Positions 20,152 to 30,160 of a stretch of 64,000 bases of DNA are shown here, piece after piece (position 1 is the first letter of the stretch; each line of letters opens with the position of its first letter). Source of the DNA: Bacillus swezeyi. GTDB lineage: Bacteria; Bacillota; Bacilli; Bacillales; Bacillaceae. The stretch spans positions 1 through 64,000 of the forward strand of contig NZ_MRBK01000031.1 in the NCBI RefSeq assembly GCF_001969815.1. Direction: 5' to 3'. Position numbers and translations under genes: made by a program. Under the pieces are notes generated by a model. It was not told where the DNA came from. It was given only the letters and a program-made list of their open reading frames with translations, and did not search any database.

Positions 20152-21426
20152 ATGGGATTTAACATTCCAAGGGGAACACAGGATATCCTCCCCGGAGAAT
20201 CAGAGCGCTGGCAATATGTTGAGAAGATTGCGAGAGAGACGTGTCATGCGTATCAATATAAAGAAATCCGGACGCCTATTTTTGAACATACGGAGTTGTT
20301 TTCGCGGGGGGTTGGAGAATCGACTGATATCGTACAAAAAGAGATGTATACGTTCGCTGACAAAAAGGGAAGAAGCCTGACGCTCCGTCCCGAAGGCACA
20401 GCTTCTGCAGTACGTTCTTTTGTTGAAAATAAACTGTACGCAAACCCTGTCCAGCCGACAAAACTTTATTATATCGGTCCGATGTTCCGCTATGAAAGAC
20501 CGCAGACCGGACGCTACCGCCAATTTTATCAATTTGGCATCGAAGCGATCGGCTCGAGTGATCCTGCGATTGATGCTGAAGTGATTGCGCTGGCGATGAG
20601 CGTGTACCGTAAAGCCGGTCTGCGCAATTTAAAGCTTGTCATTAACAGCCTCGGCGACAAAACGAGCCGGGTTGCCCACAGAGAGGCGTTAATCAGCCAC
20701 TTTGAACCGCGTATTGATGAATTTTGCAGCGACTGCCAACAACGGCTTAAGCAAAATCCGCTGCGGATATTAGACTGCAAAAAGGACAGAGATCACGAGC
20801 TCTTGAAAACAGCGCCATCCATTCTGGAATATTTAAATGAAGAGTCTGAAGCCTATTTTGCAAAAGTGCAGCAATACTTAACAGACATCGGAATTTCATT
20901 TGAAGTTGATGCGAATCTCGTCAGAGGTCTGGACTATTATAATCACACGGCTTTTGAAATCATGAGTGATGCGGAAGGCTTCGGCGCCATCACGACGCTT
21001 GCCGGAGGAGGAAGATATGACGGCCTTACCGAGGAATTCGGCGGACCGAAAGCGCCCGGCATCGGCTTTGCAATGAGCATTGAACGCCTTCTTGCCGCAC
21101 TCGACGCTGAAAATGTGAAAGTTGAAGCGGGTGGAGGAATTGACTGCTATATCGTGACACTGGGCGAAAAAGCCAAGGATTATTCCGTGTCTCTTCTTTA
21201 CAAGTTGAGAGAAGAAGGGATTTCTGCTGAAATCGATTATGAGAATAAAAAAATGAAAGGCCAGTTTAAATCTGCCGACCGCCTGCATGCGAAATATATC
21301 GCGATTTTAGGCGAAGATGAGCTTGCCCAGAATAAAATCAATGTCAAAGATGCGAATACAGGAGAACAGCAGGAAATCAATCTTGATGAGTTTATCCGTT
21401 TTATGAAAGCAAACACTGAAAGTTAA
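20152..21426 (+). CDS. hisS: Histidyl-tRNA synthetase
   Basis: A class II synthetase of 424 residues. Motif 1 surrounds [17 protein letters not shown]. Motif 2 is [14 protein letters not shown] near residue 112. The histidine-specific block [14 protein letters not shown] is near 260, and motif 3 ([12 protein letters not shown]) near 304. An anticodon-binding domain follows. Upstream in-frame ATGs are passed over because GAGGAGG precedes ATG 20152 and [11 protein letters not shown] is the normal N-terminus. aspS follows 14 bases on. Confidence 0.97.
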   Translation: MGFNIPRGTQDILPGESERWQYVEKIARETCHAYQYKEIRTPIFEHTELFSRGVGESTDIVQKEMYTFADKKGRSLTLRPEGTASAVRSFVENKLYANPVQPTKLYYIGPMFRYERPQTGRYRQFYQFGIEAIGSSDPAIDAEVIALAMSVYRKAGLRNLKLVINSLGDKTSRVAHREALISHFEPRIDEFCSDCQQRLKQNPLRILDCKKDRDHELLKTAPSILEYLNEESEAYFAKVQQYLTDIGISFEVDANLVRGLDYYNHTAFEIMSDAEGFGAITTLAGGGRYDGLTEEFGGPKAPGIGFAMSIERLLAALDAENVKVEAGGGIDCYIVTLGEKAKDYSVSLLYKLREEGISAEIDYENKKMKGQFKSADRLHAKYIAILGEDELAQNKINVKDANTGEQQEINLDEFIRFMKANTES

Positions 21427-21440
21427 AGGAGAGGAACGCT

Positions 21441-23219
21441 TTGTTTGGACGAACGTATTATTGTGGCGAAATAACAGAGAAAGCGATTGGCGAAACCATC
21501 GTCTTAAAAGGATGGGTTCAAAAAAGACGCGATCTCGGAGGCTTGATTTTTATCGATTTAAGAGACCGTTCCGGCATCGTACAGGTTGTATTTAACCCTG
21601 ATGTCTCCAAAGACGCGCTCGAAACTGCAGAAGGCATCCGCAGCGAATATGTGCTCGACATCACAGGGAAAGTCGTAGCGCGCGAGGAAGCGACCGTCAA
21701 CCCAAACTTGAAAACCGGGAAAATTGAAATTCAGGCGGAGTCAGTCAGCGTACTGAGTGCGGCTAAAACACCTCCTTTCGCAATCAGCGACCAAGCTTCA
21801 GAAGTATCTGAGGATGTTAGATTAAAGCACCGCTACCTTGACTTGCGCCGTCCGGAGATGTTTAACTCCCTGCAAATGCGGCATAACATCACGAAAGCGG
21901 TCCGCCGTTTCTTGGATGACAATGGCTTTCTCGATATTGAAACCCCTGTTCTGACAAAAAGCACGCCAGAAGGCGCCCGCGACTATCTCGTGCCGAGCCG
22001 TGTTCATGAAGGGGAATTTTATGCACTGCCGCAGTCCCCGCAAATTTTTAAGCAGCTTTTGATGGTGTCCGGATTTGACCGCTATTATCAAATCGCCCGC
22101 TGTTTCAGGGACGAAGATTTGCGGGCGGACCGCCAGCCTGAGTTTACGCAAATCGATATTGAAACATCGTTCATGAGCCAGGAAGACATCATGAAGCTGG
22201 GTGAAGACATGATGGCTCAAGTCATGCGGGAAACCCGCGGCGTCGACATTTCTCTGCCGCTGCCGAGAATGTCTTATGAAGACGCGATGAACCTTTATGG
22301 TTCTGACAAACCGGATACGCGTTTCGGCATGCTGTTGACCGATGTATCGGAAGCGGTGAAGGATTCAGATTTTAAAGTATTCGCTTCAGCCGTTGCGAGC
22401 GGCGGTGCCGTCAAAGCGATCAACGTCAAAGGAGCGGCAGCAAATTATTCGCGCAAAGATATCGATGCGCTCGGCGAGTTTGCCGCTAACTACGGAGCGA
22501 AAGGGCTCGCTTGGCTGAAAACGGAAGCGGACGGCCTCAAAGGACCGATCGCGAAGTTTTTTACGGGAGAAAAACAAGAAGCTCTGATTGCGGCGCTTGA
22601 TGCGGCGGAAGGCGATCTGTTGCTTTTTGTCGCAGATCGGCTGGAAGTTGCCAATGATGCTCTTGGAGCCCTGCGCTTAAAGCTCGGCAAAGAGTTAAAG
22701 CTGATCGATGAAAGCCTGTTTAACTTTTTATGGGTCGTTGATTGGCCGCTTCTTGAACATGATCCTGAGGAAGGCCGTTACTATGCGGCGCATCACCCGT
22801 TCACAATGCCTGCCAGGGAGGATCTCGGTTTAATTGAGACGAACCCGGGAGAAATGAAGGCGCAAGCCTATGACCTAGTGTTAAACGGCTATGAGCTTGG
22901 CGGGGGATCGATCCGGATTTTTGAAAAAGACGTACAGGAGAAAATGTTTGCCCTTCTCGGCTTTACGGAAGAAGAAGCGAAAGAACAATTCGGCTTCCTG
23001 CTTGAGGCGTTTGAATACGGGGCTCCTCCGCACGGCGGAATCGCACTCGGCCTTGACAGGCTTGTCATGCTGCTCAGCGGCAGAACCAATTTAAGGGATA
23101 CGATCGCCTTCCCGAAAACAGCAAGTGCAAGCTGTCTGATGACAGAGGCTCCTGGCGAAGTCGACAATGCTCAGCTTGATGAACTGCACCTTGCAGTCAA
23201 ACGCAAAGTTCGACAGTAA
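21441..23219 (+). CDS. aspS: Aspartyl-tRNA synthetase
   Basis: A bacterial-type class IIb synthetase of 592 residues. The N-terminal OB anticodon-binding domain ([20 protein letters not shown]) is followed by motif 2 ([21 protein letters not shown] near residue 215). The bacterial GAD insertion spans roughly residues 300-410, and motif 3 ([13 protein letters not shown]) lies near 533. The start is TTG 21441 with AAAGGAGAGG upstream. It is under the hisS T-box by position. Confidence 0.97.
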   Translation: MFGRTYYCGEITEKAIGETIVLKGWVQKRRDLGGLIFIDLRDRSGIVQVVFNPDVSKDALETAEGIRSEYVLDITGKVVAREEATVNPNLKTGKIEIQAESVSVLSAAKTPPFAISDQASEVSEDVRLKHRYLDLRRPEMFNSLQMRHNITKAVRRFLDDNGFLDIETPVLTKSTPEGARDYLVPSRVHEGEFYALPQSPQIFKQLLMVSGFDRYYQIARCFRDEDLRADRQPEFTQIDIETSFMSQEDIMKLGEDMMAQVMRETRGVDISLPLPRMSYEDAMNLYGSDKPDTRFGMLLTDVSEAVKDSDFKVFASAVASGGAVKAINVKGAAANYSRKDIDALGEFAANYGAKGLAWLKTEADGLKGPIAKFFTGEKQEALIAALDAAEGDLLLFVADRLEVANDALGALRLKLGKELKLIDESLFNFLWVVDWPLLEHDPEEGRYYAAHHPFTMPAREDLGLIETNPGEMKAQAYDLVLNGYELGGGSIRIFEKDVQEKMFALLGFTEEEAKEQFGFLLEAFEYGAPPHGGIALGLDRLVMLLSGRTNLRDTIAFPKTASASCLMTEAPGEVDNAQLDELHLAVKRKVRQ

Positions 23220-23247
23220 ATTGTAAAATATACGGCTGTACATCCCA

Positions 23248-23276
23248 TTGAAAATCAAAGGGACGTATGATATCAT
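23248..23276 (+). promoter_or_regulatory. Sigma-A promoter of 6S RNA
   Basis: TTGAAA (23248-23253), a 17-base spacer and TATCAT (23271-23276). Transcription would begin a few bases before the mature 5' end. This fits the known 5' trimming of 6S-1 RNA in B. subtilis. Confidence 0.65.
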
Positions 23277-23287
23277 TTTTAACAAAT

Positions 23288-23486
23288 AAAGTCCTGATGT
23301 GTTTGTTGTACACCTAGTTTTGACCGAACATTTTTTTACTTGGGAGTTCGACGTTTTCAAACGGAGTAAATGCCTCTTATCACTCGGGTGCTAAAGAGGA
23401 CTTACAAAGTTTGGAACAGAACACCCACCTGCCGAGAGCGGGATCAAAACGAAGGAATGCGACAACGGCACAATCGGGACTTTTTT
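23288..23486 (+). ncRNA. bsrA: 6S-1 RNA (BsrA)
   Basis: 6S RNA binds sigma-A RNA polymerase and blocks promoter access in stationary phase. The terminal arms pair: AAAGTCCTGAT at the 5' end with ATCGGGACTTTTTT at the 3' end. The interior matches my memory of B. subtilis 6S-1 nearly base for base, for example GTTGTACACCTAGTTTTGAC and CACCCACCTGCCGAGAGCGG. The position between aspS and yrvM is also that of bsrA in B. subtilis. The 3' end coincides with the terminator T run. Confidence 0.93.
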
Positions 23487-23570
23487 GCGCTTAAAGGCGG
23501 TTTTTAGGCCATACATAGGATAATGTATGAGCAGCAGCGAAAAAATATGAACGAAAAATGAAAAGACAGC

Positions 23571-23598
23571 TTGTTTAATGACCCGATTATGTTAAGAT
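23571..23598 (+). promoter_or_regulatory. Possible promoter of tcdA
   Basis: TTGTTT (23571-23576), a 16-base spacer and TAAGAT (23593-23598), about 38 bases before the start codon. It is a modest match. Confidence 0.4.
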
Positions 23599-23635
23599 AC
23601 TATCGGTAACTGTATATAAAGATGGAGTGAGATTC

Positions 23636-24400
23636 TTGTTACATCAGTTTTCACGTAATGAATTAGCGATTGGCAAAGATGGATTGAATATTTTAAAAAA
23701 CAGCACGGTTGCCGTTCTGGGTATCGGCGGGGTTGGTTCATTCGCGGCAGAAGCGCTTGCCCGTTCAGGAGTCGGCAGAATCGTGATGGTCGATAAAGAC
23801 GACGTAGATATCACGAATGTCAACCGTCAGCTGCCCGCATTGCTTTCAACGGTCGGACAGCCGAAAGTTGACTTAATGAAAGCGCGAATCGCGGATATTA
23901 ACCCTGACTGCGATGTCATCGCCTTAAAAATGTTCTATACGGAAGAGACGTATGAACAGTTTTTTGCCTATGAACCGGATTATGTAATTGACGCTTCAGA
24001 TACGATCCATTATAAGATCCATTTAATGAAAGAGTGTCTCAAGCGAAACATCAAAATCATTTCAAGTATGGGTGCGGCCAATAAGACAGATCCGACGAGA
24101 TTTCAGGTTGCCGATATTTCTAAAACGCATACAGACCCGATTGCAAAAGTGATTCGGACAAGGCTCAGAAAAGAAAGGATTACAAAGGGCATTAAAGTCG
24201 TGTTTTCAGACGAAAGTCCGATTGTAATCCGCGAAGACGTCCGCAAAGAAGTGGGGAATGACGAAGCAAAAATCCGCAAAGCGCAAATGCCGCCGTCTTC
24301 CAACGCCTTTGTCCCATCCGTCGCCGGTTTAATCATGGGCGGCCATGTGATCATGGAGCTGTTGAAAGATATTCCGATCACAAGGGTTAAAGATAAATAA
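23636..24400 (+). CDS. tcdA: TcdA (YrvM), tRNA threonylcarbamoyladenosine dehydratase
   Basis: An E1-like, ATP-dependent enzyme that cyclises t6A37 to ct6A in ANN-decoding tRNAs. The 254-residue protein has the nucleotide-binding loop VAVLGIGGVGSFAAEALARSG near residue 24 and DKDDVDITNVNRQ near 52. A C-terminal membrane-proximal tail follows (VAGLIMGGHVIMELL). A GTG nine bases upstream is in frame, but GGAG fits TTG 23636 best and gives the normal N-terminus LLHQFSRNEL. Formerly yrvM. Confidence 0.92.
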   Translation: MLHQFSRNELAIGKDGLNILKNSTVAVLGIGGVGSFAAEALARSGVGRIVMVDKDDVDITNVNRQLPALLSTVGQPKVDLMKARIADINPDCDVIALKMFYTEETYEQFFAYEPDYVIDASDTIHYKIHLMKECLKRNIKIISSMGAANKTDPTRFQVADISKTHTDPIAKVIRTRLRKERITKGIKVVFSDESPIVIREDVRKEVGNDEAKIRKAQMPPSSNAFVPSVAGLIMGGHVIMELLKDIPITRVKDK

Positions 24401-24403
24401 AGC

Positions 24404-24443
24404 AAAAAAGGACAGCAGTGGGAATCCGCTTGCTGTCCTTTTT
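24404..24443 (+). terminator. tcdA terminator
   Basis: GGACAGCA and TGCTGTCC around a 13-base loop, followed by five T residues. Confidence 0.85.
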
Positions 24444-24459
24444 CCGTAAGGGGAGAACA

Positions 24460-24892
24460 ATGGCAAGAAGATGGAGCAAAGCCAAACAGCAATTGAACGA
24501 GCTGATATGAGAACGCCTCAAAGACCGGGTAGACTTTCACGTGACAAAGTATCGGAAAGCCCATGATCAAATGGTACTGTTGACGGGAAAGATATATTTT
24601 TCGAAACCATCAACAAAACGAAGGCGCTGATGTTTTGGAAAACCGGCGGATTCAGGATGAAACGCTAAAAGCAGCAGATGAGGACGGATATTTTGCAAAA
24701 TATCCATTCTATAAAGCGCTTGACGAGTATGCTGAAAACACGCTTGATTAAACGCTGTCCTCTAAACAAGTATTCGTCAGAATGTTCGGAATGAAGGACG
24801 GGAAAACGCCGCTGTCCAAAATGGAATCGGCTATCGCTCATGAACACGACATCGTAAAGTATTTTTATAAGCTCAGAGTGGAAACGGAATAG
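24460..24892 (+). pseudogene. Decayed gene, SF0329-like small protein
   Basis: Reading from ATG 24460 gives a plausible N-terminus MARRWSKAKQQL. It is broken by TGA at 24508 and continues as ERLKDRVDFHVTKYRKAHDQM. The frame then shifts to TVDGKDIFFETINKTKALMFW. It shifts again near 24630 to a frame that gives YFAKYPFYKALDEYAENTLD, a TAA, and LSSKQVFVRMFGMKDGKTPL up to TAG 24890. There are thus at least two nonsense codons and two frameshifts. The opening resembles SF0329-family proteins from memory, so the family name is tentative. Terminators flank it on both sides. Confidence 0.75.
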
Positions 24893-24893
24893 T

Positions 24894-24933
24894 AAAAGGC
24901 CTGTCCCTTTTAACGAGGGGGACAGGCCTTTTA
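24894..24933 (-). terminator. rarA terminator (bidirectional)
   Basis: AAAAGGCCTGTCCC, a ten-base loop, GGGGACAGGCCTTTT. It serves rarA on the minus strand and could also stop plus-strand transcripts. Confidence 0.88.
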
Positions 24934-26199
24934 CTATTTTTTCTTCATCAGTTTGTCGTAAATCTGCTTCAGCGCCAGTTCAAATTTCCCCGTCTGTTTT
25001 GGCTGATAATACACTTTGTTTTTCAAAGGATCAGGCAGATACTGCTGTTCAACCCAGCCGTTCTCGTAATCATGCGGGTATTTGTACTCAACGCCTCTGC
25101 CAAGCTCTGCGGCTCCTTTATAATGGGCGTCTTTTAAATGTTTCGGGACATCGCCGATTTTTCCGGAGCGGATGTCTGTTAAAGCCTGGTCAACCGCAAG
25201 TATCGCCGAGTTTGATTTAGGCGACAGGCAGAGCTCGATCACAGCGTTTGCCAATGGAATGCGCGCTTCCGGAAACCCGATCCGTTCAGCTGTTTGAATG
25301 GCTTGAAGCGTTCTTCCTCCAGCCTGGGGACTCGCAAGTCCGATATCCTCATAGGCGATGACGAGCAGCCTCCGGGCCAAACTTTCCAAATCACCCGCTT
25401 CAATCAGTCTTGCCAAGTAATGAAGAGCCGCATTTACATCAGAGCCCCTGATTGACTTTTGGAAGGCGGAAATGACGTCATAATGGGCATCACCGTCTTT
25501 GTCATGAACAAAGCTTTTTTTCTGCAGGCATTCCTCCGCTGTTTTCAGTGTGATATGAATCGTGCCATCTTCGTTCTCCTTTGTCGACAATACAGCGAGC
25601 TCTAAAGCATTTAATGCGGATCGGACATCTCCGCCGCAACCTGAAGCCAAATGGTCAAGAGCTTCTTCATCAATCGCCACGTCATAAGAACCCAAGCCTC
25701 TGTGTTCGTCATCTAGCGCACGCCTTATTGCCGCTTTAATTTGGTCCGGATTCAATGGCTGAAGCTCAAAAATCTGCGTTCTGCTTCTGATCGCAGGATT
25801 TATCGCGTGATATGGGTTAGCTGTCGTCGCACCGATCATGATAATCATTCCGTTTTCCAAATACGGAAGGAGGAAATCCTGTTTGCCTTTATCCAGCCGG
25901 TGCACTTCGTCCAGTATTAAAATGACCTGCCCGGACATTTTGGCTTCGGCAGCAACGGCTTCCATGTCTTTTTTGTTATTGATCACGGCGTTCAGCTTAC
26001 GGAAAGCGATACTGGTGCTTCCGGCAATCGCCGTGGCGATCGATGTTTTCCCGATGCCGGGAGGGCCGTATAAAATCATGGATGAAAGATGTTTTGCCTG
26101 TACCATCCGCTGAATGATTTTGCCTTCTCCGACCAAATGATCCTGGCCGAGAACTTCTTCTATTTTTGTCGGACGCATGCGAAATGCCAATGGTTTCAT
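24934..26199 (-). CDS. rarA: RarA (YrvN), AAA+ replication-associated recombination protein
   Basis: RarA is the MgsA/WRNIP1-type ATPase that acts at stalled forks with the clamp-loader and SSB machinery. In this 421-residue protein Walker A is GPPGIGKTS near residue 44 and Walker B ILDEVHRL near 95. Sensor 1 (IGATTANPYHAIN) and an Arg-finger region (AIRSRTQIFEL) follow, then the C-terminal tetramerisation domain. A TTG six bases upstream is in frame; GGAGAG is better placed for ATG 26199. Confidence 0.95.
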   Translation of the reverse strand: MKPLAFRMRPTKIEEVLGQDHLVGEGKIIQRMVQAKHLSSMILYGPPGIGKTSIATAIAGSTSIAFRKLNAVINNKKDMEAVAAEAKMSGQVILILDEVHRLDKGKQDFLLPYLENGMIIMIGATTANPYHAINPAIRSRTQIFELQPLNPDQIKAAIRRALDDEHRGLGSYDVAIDEEALDHLASGCGGDVRSALNALELAVLSTKENEDGTIHITLKTAEECLQKKSFVHDKDGDAHYDVISAFQKSIRGSDVNAALHYLARLIEAGDLESLARRLLVIAYEDIGLASPQAGGRTLQAIQTAERIGFPEARIPLANAVIELCLSPKSNSAILAVDQALTDIRSGKIGDVPKHLKDAHYKGAAELGRGVEYKYPHDYENGWVEQQYLPDPLKNKVYYQPKQTGKFELALKQIYDKLMKKK

Positions 26200-26294
26200 A
26201 AACAATCTCTCCTGAATGTATTCTTTTTATAGAGTAACGGAAAAAAGACGATTAGAAAAGAAATGAATATGGCAAGCTGAATATATGACTGAAA

Positions 26295-26323
26295 ATGAAA
26301 GTTTATATAAAGTGTGCTATAAT
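26295..26323 (+). promoter_or_regulatory. Promoter of the cymR operon
   Basis: ATGAAA (26295-26300), a 17-base spacer and an extended -10 TGC-TATAAT (TATAAT at 26318-26323). The transcript would have a leader of about 240 bases. Confidence 0.65.
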
Positions 26324-26454
26324 AACCTGTAATCTATCAGACGGATAAGGCATGTAGCCTGTCCAAATCGAGTTTTTTTATATAACAGACGCAGGCCTCG
26401 GCAGTCGGCAGATGTCAAAGCTGGGGTCTGCATTCTTCGGAGAAAAAGGCACTT

Positions 26455-26543
26455 GCGCCGAGTACCTTTTCGTCCCTGGTGAGAAACTCGGCTAAAGGCG
26501 CTCACGTCCTGTGAGAAACGCCGAGTACCTTCGTCCTGAAGGC
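26455..26543 (+). repeat. Tandem hairpin repeat in the cymR leader
   Basis: Two related units carry the shared strings GCCGAGTACCTT, TCGTCC and GTGAGAAAC. Unit one (26457-26492) opens with GCCGAGT and closes with ACTCGGC, forming a stem. Unit two holds the perfect short stem CTCAC-GTCCT-GTGAG (26501-26515) inside GGCG...CGCC. It is not needed to explain coding and lies in the untranslated leader before cymR. I have a memory of similar strings elsewhere in the B. licheniformis group but cannot verify it. Confidence 0.6.
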
Positions 26544-26573
26544 ATGATTTTTTATAGGTTAGAGGTGTTTATT

Positions 26574-26990
26574 TTGAAAATATCAACTAAAGGCAGATAC
26601 GGGCTGACGATTATGATCGAGCTTGCTAAAAAGCATGGGGAAGGTCCGACTTCTTTGAAAAGCATCGCCCAGGCAAACGATTTATCTGAACACTATTTGG
26701 AACAGCTTGTTTCACCTTTGCGTAATGCCGGGCTTGTGAAAAGCATCCGCGGTGCGTACGGCGGCTATATTCTCGGTGATGAGCCTGCGTCTATTACGGC
26801 GGGCGATATTATTCGCGTGCTGGAAGGCCCGATCAGCCCTGTTGAAGTGCTTGAAAATGAAGAGCCGGCCAAGCGCGAGCTGTGGATCAAGATTCGCGAT
26901 GCCGTCAAAGAAGTGCTTGACTCAACAACGCTCGAGGATTTGGCAAGCTATACAGAAGGCGAGCAAGAAGCCTATATGTTTTACATTTAA
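26574..26990 (+). CDS. cymR: CymR, Rrf2-family repressor of cysteine metabolism
   Basis: CymR with CysK represses sulfur-acquisition and cysteine-synthesis genes when cysteine is plentiful. The 138-residue protein has the winged-helix motif LKSIAQANDLSEHYLEQL near residues 27-44 and the Rrf2 signature RGAYGGYIL. No iron-sulfur cysteine cluster is present, as expected of CymR rather than IscR. The start is TTG 26574 after AGAGGTGTTTAT. The cysteine desulfurase gene follows 19 bases on, and a likely target operon (yrrT-mccAB) lies 20 kb downstream. Confidence 0.95.
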   Translation: MKISTKGRYGLTIMIELAKKHGEGPTSLKSIAQANDLSEHYLEQLVSPLRNAGLVKSIRGAYGGYILGDEPASITAGDIIRVLEGPISPVEVLENEEPAKRELWIKIRDAVKEVLDSTTLEDLASYTEGEQEAYMFYI

Positions 26991-27009
26991 GATTGAGGTG
27001 TAGTCTAGG

Positions 27010-28149
27010 ATGGAACGGATTTATTTAGATCATGCAGCGACTTCTCCGACCGACCCCAGGGTAGTGGAAAAAATGCTGCCATACATGACGGAAAATTTCG
27101 GAAACCCTTCAAGCATACATTCTTTTGGAAGGGAAAGCCGAAAATGGCTTGATGAAGTGAGGGCGCTGATCGCTGAAGAAATCGGAGCGCACCACAATGA
27201 AATCGTTTTTACGAGCGGCGGGACCGAAGCCGATAATATGGCCATATTAGGCAGTGCGCTTGCACGGGAAAAACAGGGTCGCCACATCATCACAACAAAG
27301 ATCGAGCACCATGCTGTTCTCCATACGTGCAACAGGCTGGAGGAGATGGGGTTTGATGTCACATATCTTGATGTGGACCAGAGCGGACGGATTTCGGCAG
27401 GACAGGTTGAAGATGCGCTGCGTGATGACACCATCCTTGTCACTGTCATGTACGGGAATAATGAAGTGGGGACGCTTCAGCCGATTGAAGAAATCGGAGC
27501 GCTTTTAAAAGACCATCAGGCTTTGTTTCATACGGACGCGGTTCAGGCCTTTGGGTTTTTACCGATTCATGTAAAAGAGAGCCATATCGATATGATGTCT
27601 GTCTCCGGACATAAATTGAATGGTCCGAAGGGGACAGGCTTTTTATACGTCAGTGAAAAAGTGAAGCTGGACCAGATTCTGTTTGGAGGCGAACAAGAGC
27701 GCAAACGCCGCGCTGGAACGGAGAATGTTCCGGGAATCGCCGGACTAGGAGAAGCTGTTTTGCTTTCAACACAGGAAAGAAAAGAAAAAACGGCGCTCTA
27801 CCGCCGATTTAAGGGAATGATCGTCAAAACGCTTGAAACAGAAGGCGTCTCATTTGATGTGAATGGAAGTGCGGAGCACAGCCTTCCGCATATTTTGAAC
27901 GTGTACTTCCCAGGGGTTTCGGTTGAATCGCTGCTCGTCAATTTGGATATGGCGGGGATTGCGGTGTCGAGCGGATCGGCCTGCACAGCCGGATCGGTCC
28001 TTCCATCCCATGTTCTCTCCGCCATGTTTGGAGACGAGGCAGACCGGCTGACGTCATCGATACGCATCAGCTTCGGTTTCGGCAATACAGAGGAACAGGT
28101 GAATCGGGCCGCTAAAGAGCTTGCGAAAATCGTCAAGCGCCTGTCCTAA
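27010..28149 (+). CDS. yrvO: Cysteine desulfurase YrvO, partner of MnmA
   Basis: A PLP-dependent NifS/IscS-type enzyme of 379 residues that provides persulfide sulfur for tRNA 2-thiolation. The PLP lysine is in SVSGHKLNGPKG near residue 202 and the catalytic cysteine in SSGSACTAGS near 325. The N-terminus MERIYLDHAATSP is standard. It sits between cymR and mnmA. B. subtilis YrvO is the dedicated sulfur donor of MnmA, so the pairing is functional. Confidence 0.95.
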   Translation: MERIYLDHAATSPTDPRVVEKMLPYMTENFGNPSSIHSFGRESRKWLDEVRALIAEEIGAHHNEIVFTSGGTEADNMAILGSALAREKQGRHIITTKIEHHAVLHTCNRLEEMGFDVTYLDVDQSGRISAGQVEDALRDDTILVTVMYGNNEVGTLQPIEEIGALLKDHQALFHTDAVQAFGFLPIHVKESHIDMMSVSGHKLNGPKGTGFLYVSEKVKLDQILFGGEQERKRRAGTENVPGIAGLGEAVLLSTQERKEKTALYRRFKGMIVKTLETEGVSFDVNGSAEHSLPHILNVYFPGVSVESLLVNLDMAGIAVSSGSACTAGSVLPSHVLSAMFGDEADRLTSSIRISFGFGNTEEQVNRAAKELAKIVKRLS

Positions 28150-28225
28150 GCATGTCGGGGAGCGAAGCTAAAGATTCGCATCCGGTCCGAGAATGATGTT
28201 ATGATCTGAAAGGACAAGTATATGA

Positions 28226-29368
<1,143 letters not shown>

Positions 29369-29405
29369 AAATCGGGGCATTAAGCTGAAAGCTTAAAGCT
29401 AGAGC

Positions 29406-29434
29406 GGCTGTCGACAATGTCGATGGCCTTTTTT
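29406..29434 (+). terminator. mnmA terminator
   Basis: GGCTGTCGAC and GTCGATGGCC pair over ten positions (two G-U) around a three-base loop, followed by six T residues. Confidence 0.75.
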
Positions 29435-29461
29435 AAAATAGAAGACGAAAGGGAGAGAGCT

Positions 29462-30112
29462 TTGGATTACAACCAAATCGGAATTGAAGCCATGCAAAAA
29501 GGCGATTTTGAAAAAGCGGCTGAAGCCTTTACAAAAGCGATTGATGAAAACGGCGGAGATGCCGTTCCATACATCAACTTTGCAAATCTGCTGTCAGCGG
29601 TCGGTGAATTGGATCGCGCGCTCAAATTTTATGAAAAAGCAGTCAGCCTTGATGAAAAGGCTGGAGCCGCGTATTATGGGGCGGGAAATGTATATGTGAT
29701 GAAAGAACGTTATCAAGAGGCGAAGGACATGTTTGAAAAAGCGTATCGTACAGGCATGGAAAACGGCGACTTGTTTTATATGCTCGGCACCTCGCTGATG
29801 AAGCTTGAGCAGCCGAAGCTTGCGATGCCTTATTTGCAAAGGGCGGCAGAGCTGAATGAAGCGGATCATGAAGCGCGCTTTCAATACGGTATGTGCCTTG
29901 CCAATGAAGGCATGCTGGATGAAGCGATTGAGGCGTTTTCAAAAGTAACAGAGCTCGATCCGTCACATGCAGACGCGTTTTACAATTTAGGCGTGGCTTA
30001 CGCTTTTAAAGAAAATCGGGAAAAAGCGCTTGATATGCTGAATCAGGCCATCGCGATCCAGCCCGATCATATGCTCAGCATACGAGCTAAACAGCTGCTC
30101 GAAGAAGCTTGA
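29462..30112 (+). CDS. yrrB: YrrB, tetratricopeptide-repeat protein
   Basis: A 216-residue protein built of about six TPR units of 34 residues. Each shows the usual A-x-x-x-Y/F and terminal P or D pattern (for example DFEKAAEAFTKAID, DRALKFYEKAVSLDEKAGAAYYGAG, HADAFYNLGVAYAFKENREKAL). TPR proteins are scaffolds; the partner here is unknown. TTG 29462 follows AAAGGGAGAGAGC. An in-frame ATG at 29417 lies inside the mnmA terminator and is rejected. Confidence 0.85.
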   Translation: MDYNQIGIEAMQKGDFEKAAEAFTKAIDENGGDAVPYINFANLLSAVGELDRALKFYEKAVSLDEKAGAAYYGAGNVYVMKERYQEAKDMFEKAYRTGMENGDLFYMLGTSLMKLEQPKLAMPYLQRAAELNEADHEARFQYGMCLANEGMLDEAIEAFSKVTELDPSHADAFYNLGVAYAFKENREKALDMLNQAIAIQPDHMLSIRAKQLLEEA

Positions 30113-30160
30113 TTTAAACAAACCTAAGACCGGAGAGCTCAAAAGGAGGGGGGGAGAAAA

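Noticed and set aside
26317..26505. 62-codon frame on the minus strand in the cymR leader
   Set aside because: It lacks a ribosome site and runs through the hairpin repeats. The repeats and the promoter explain the region better.
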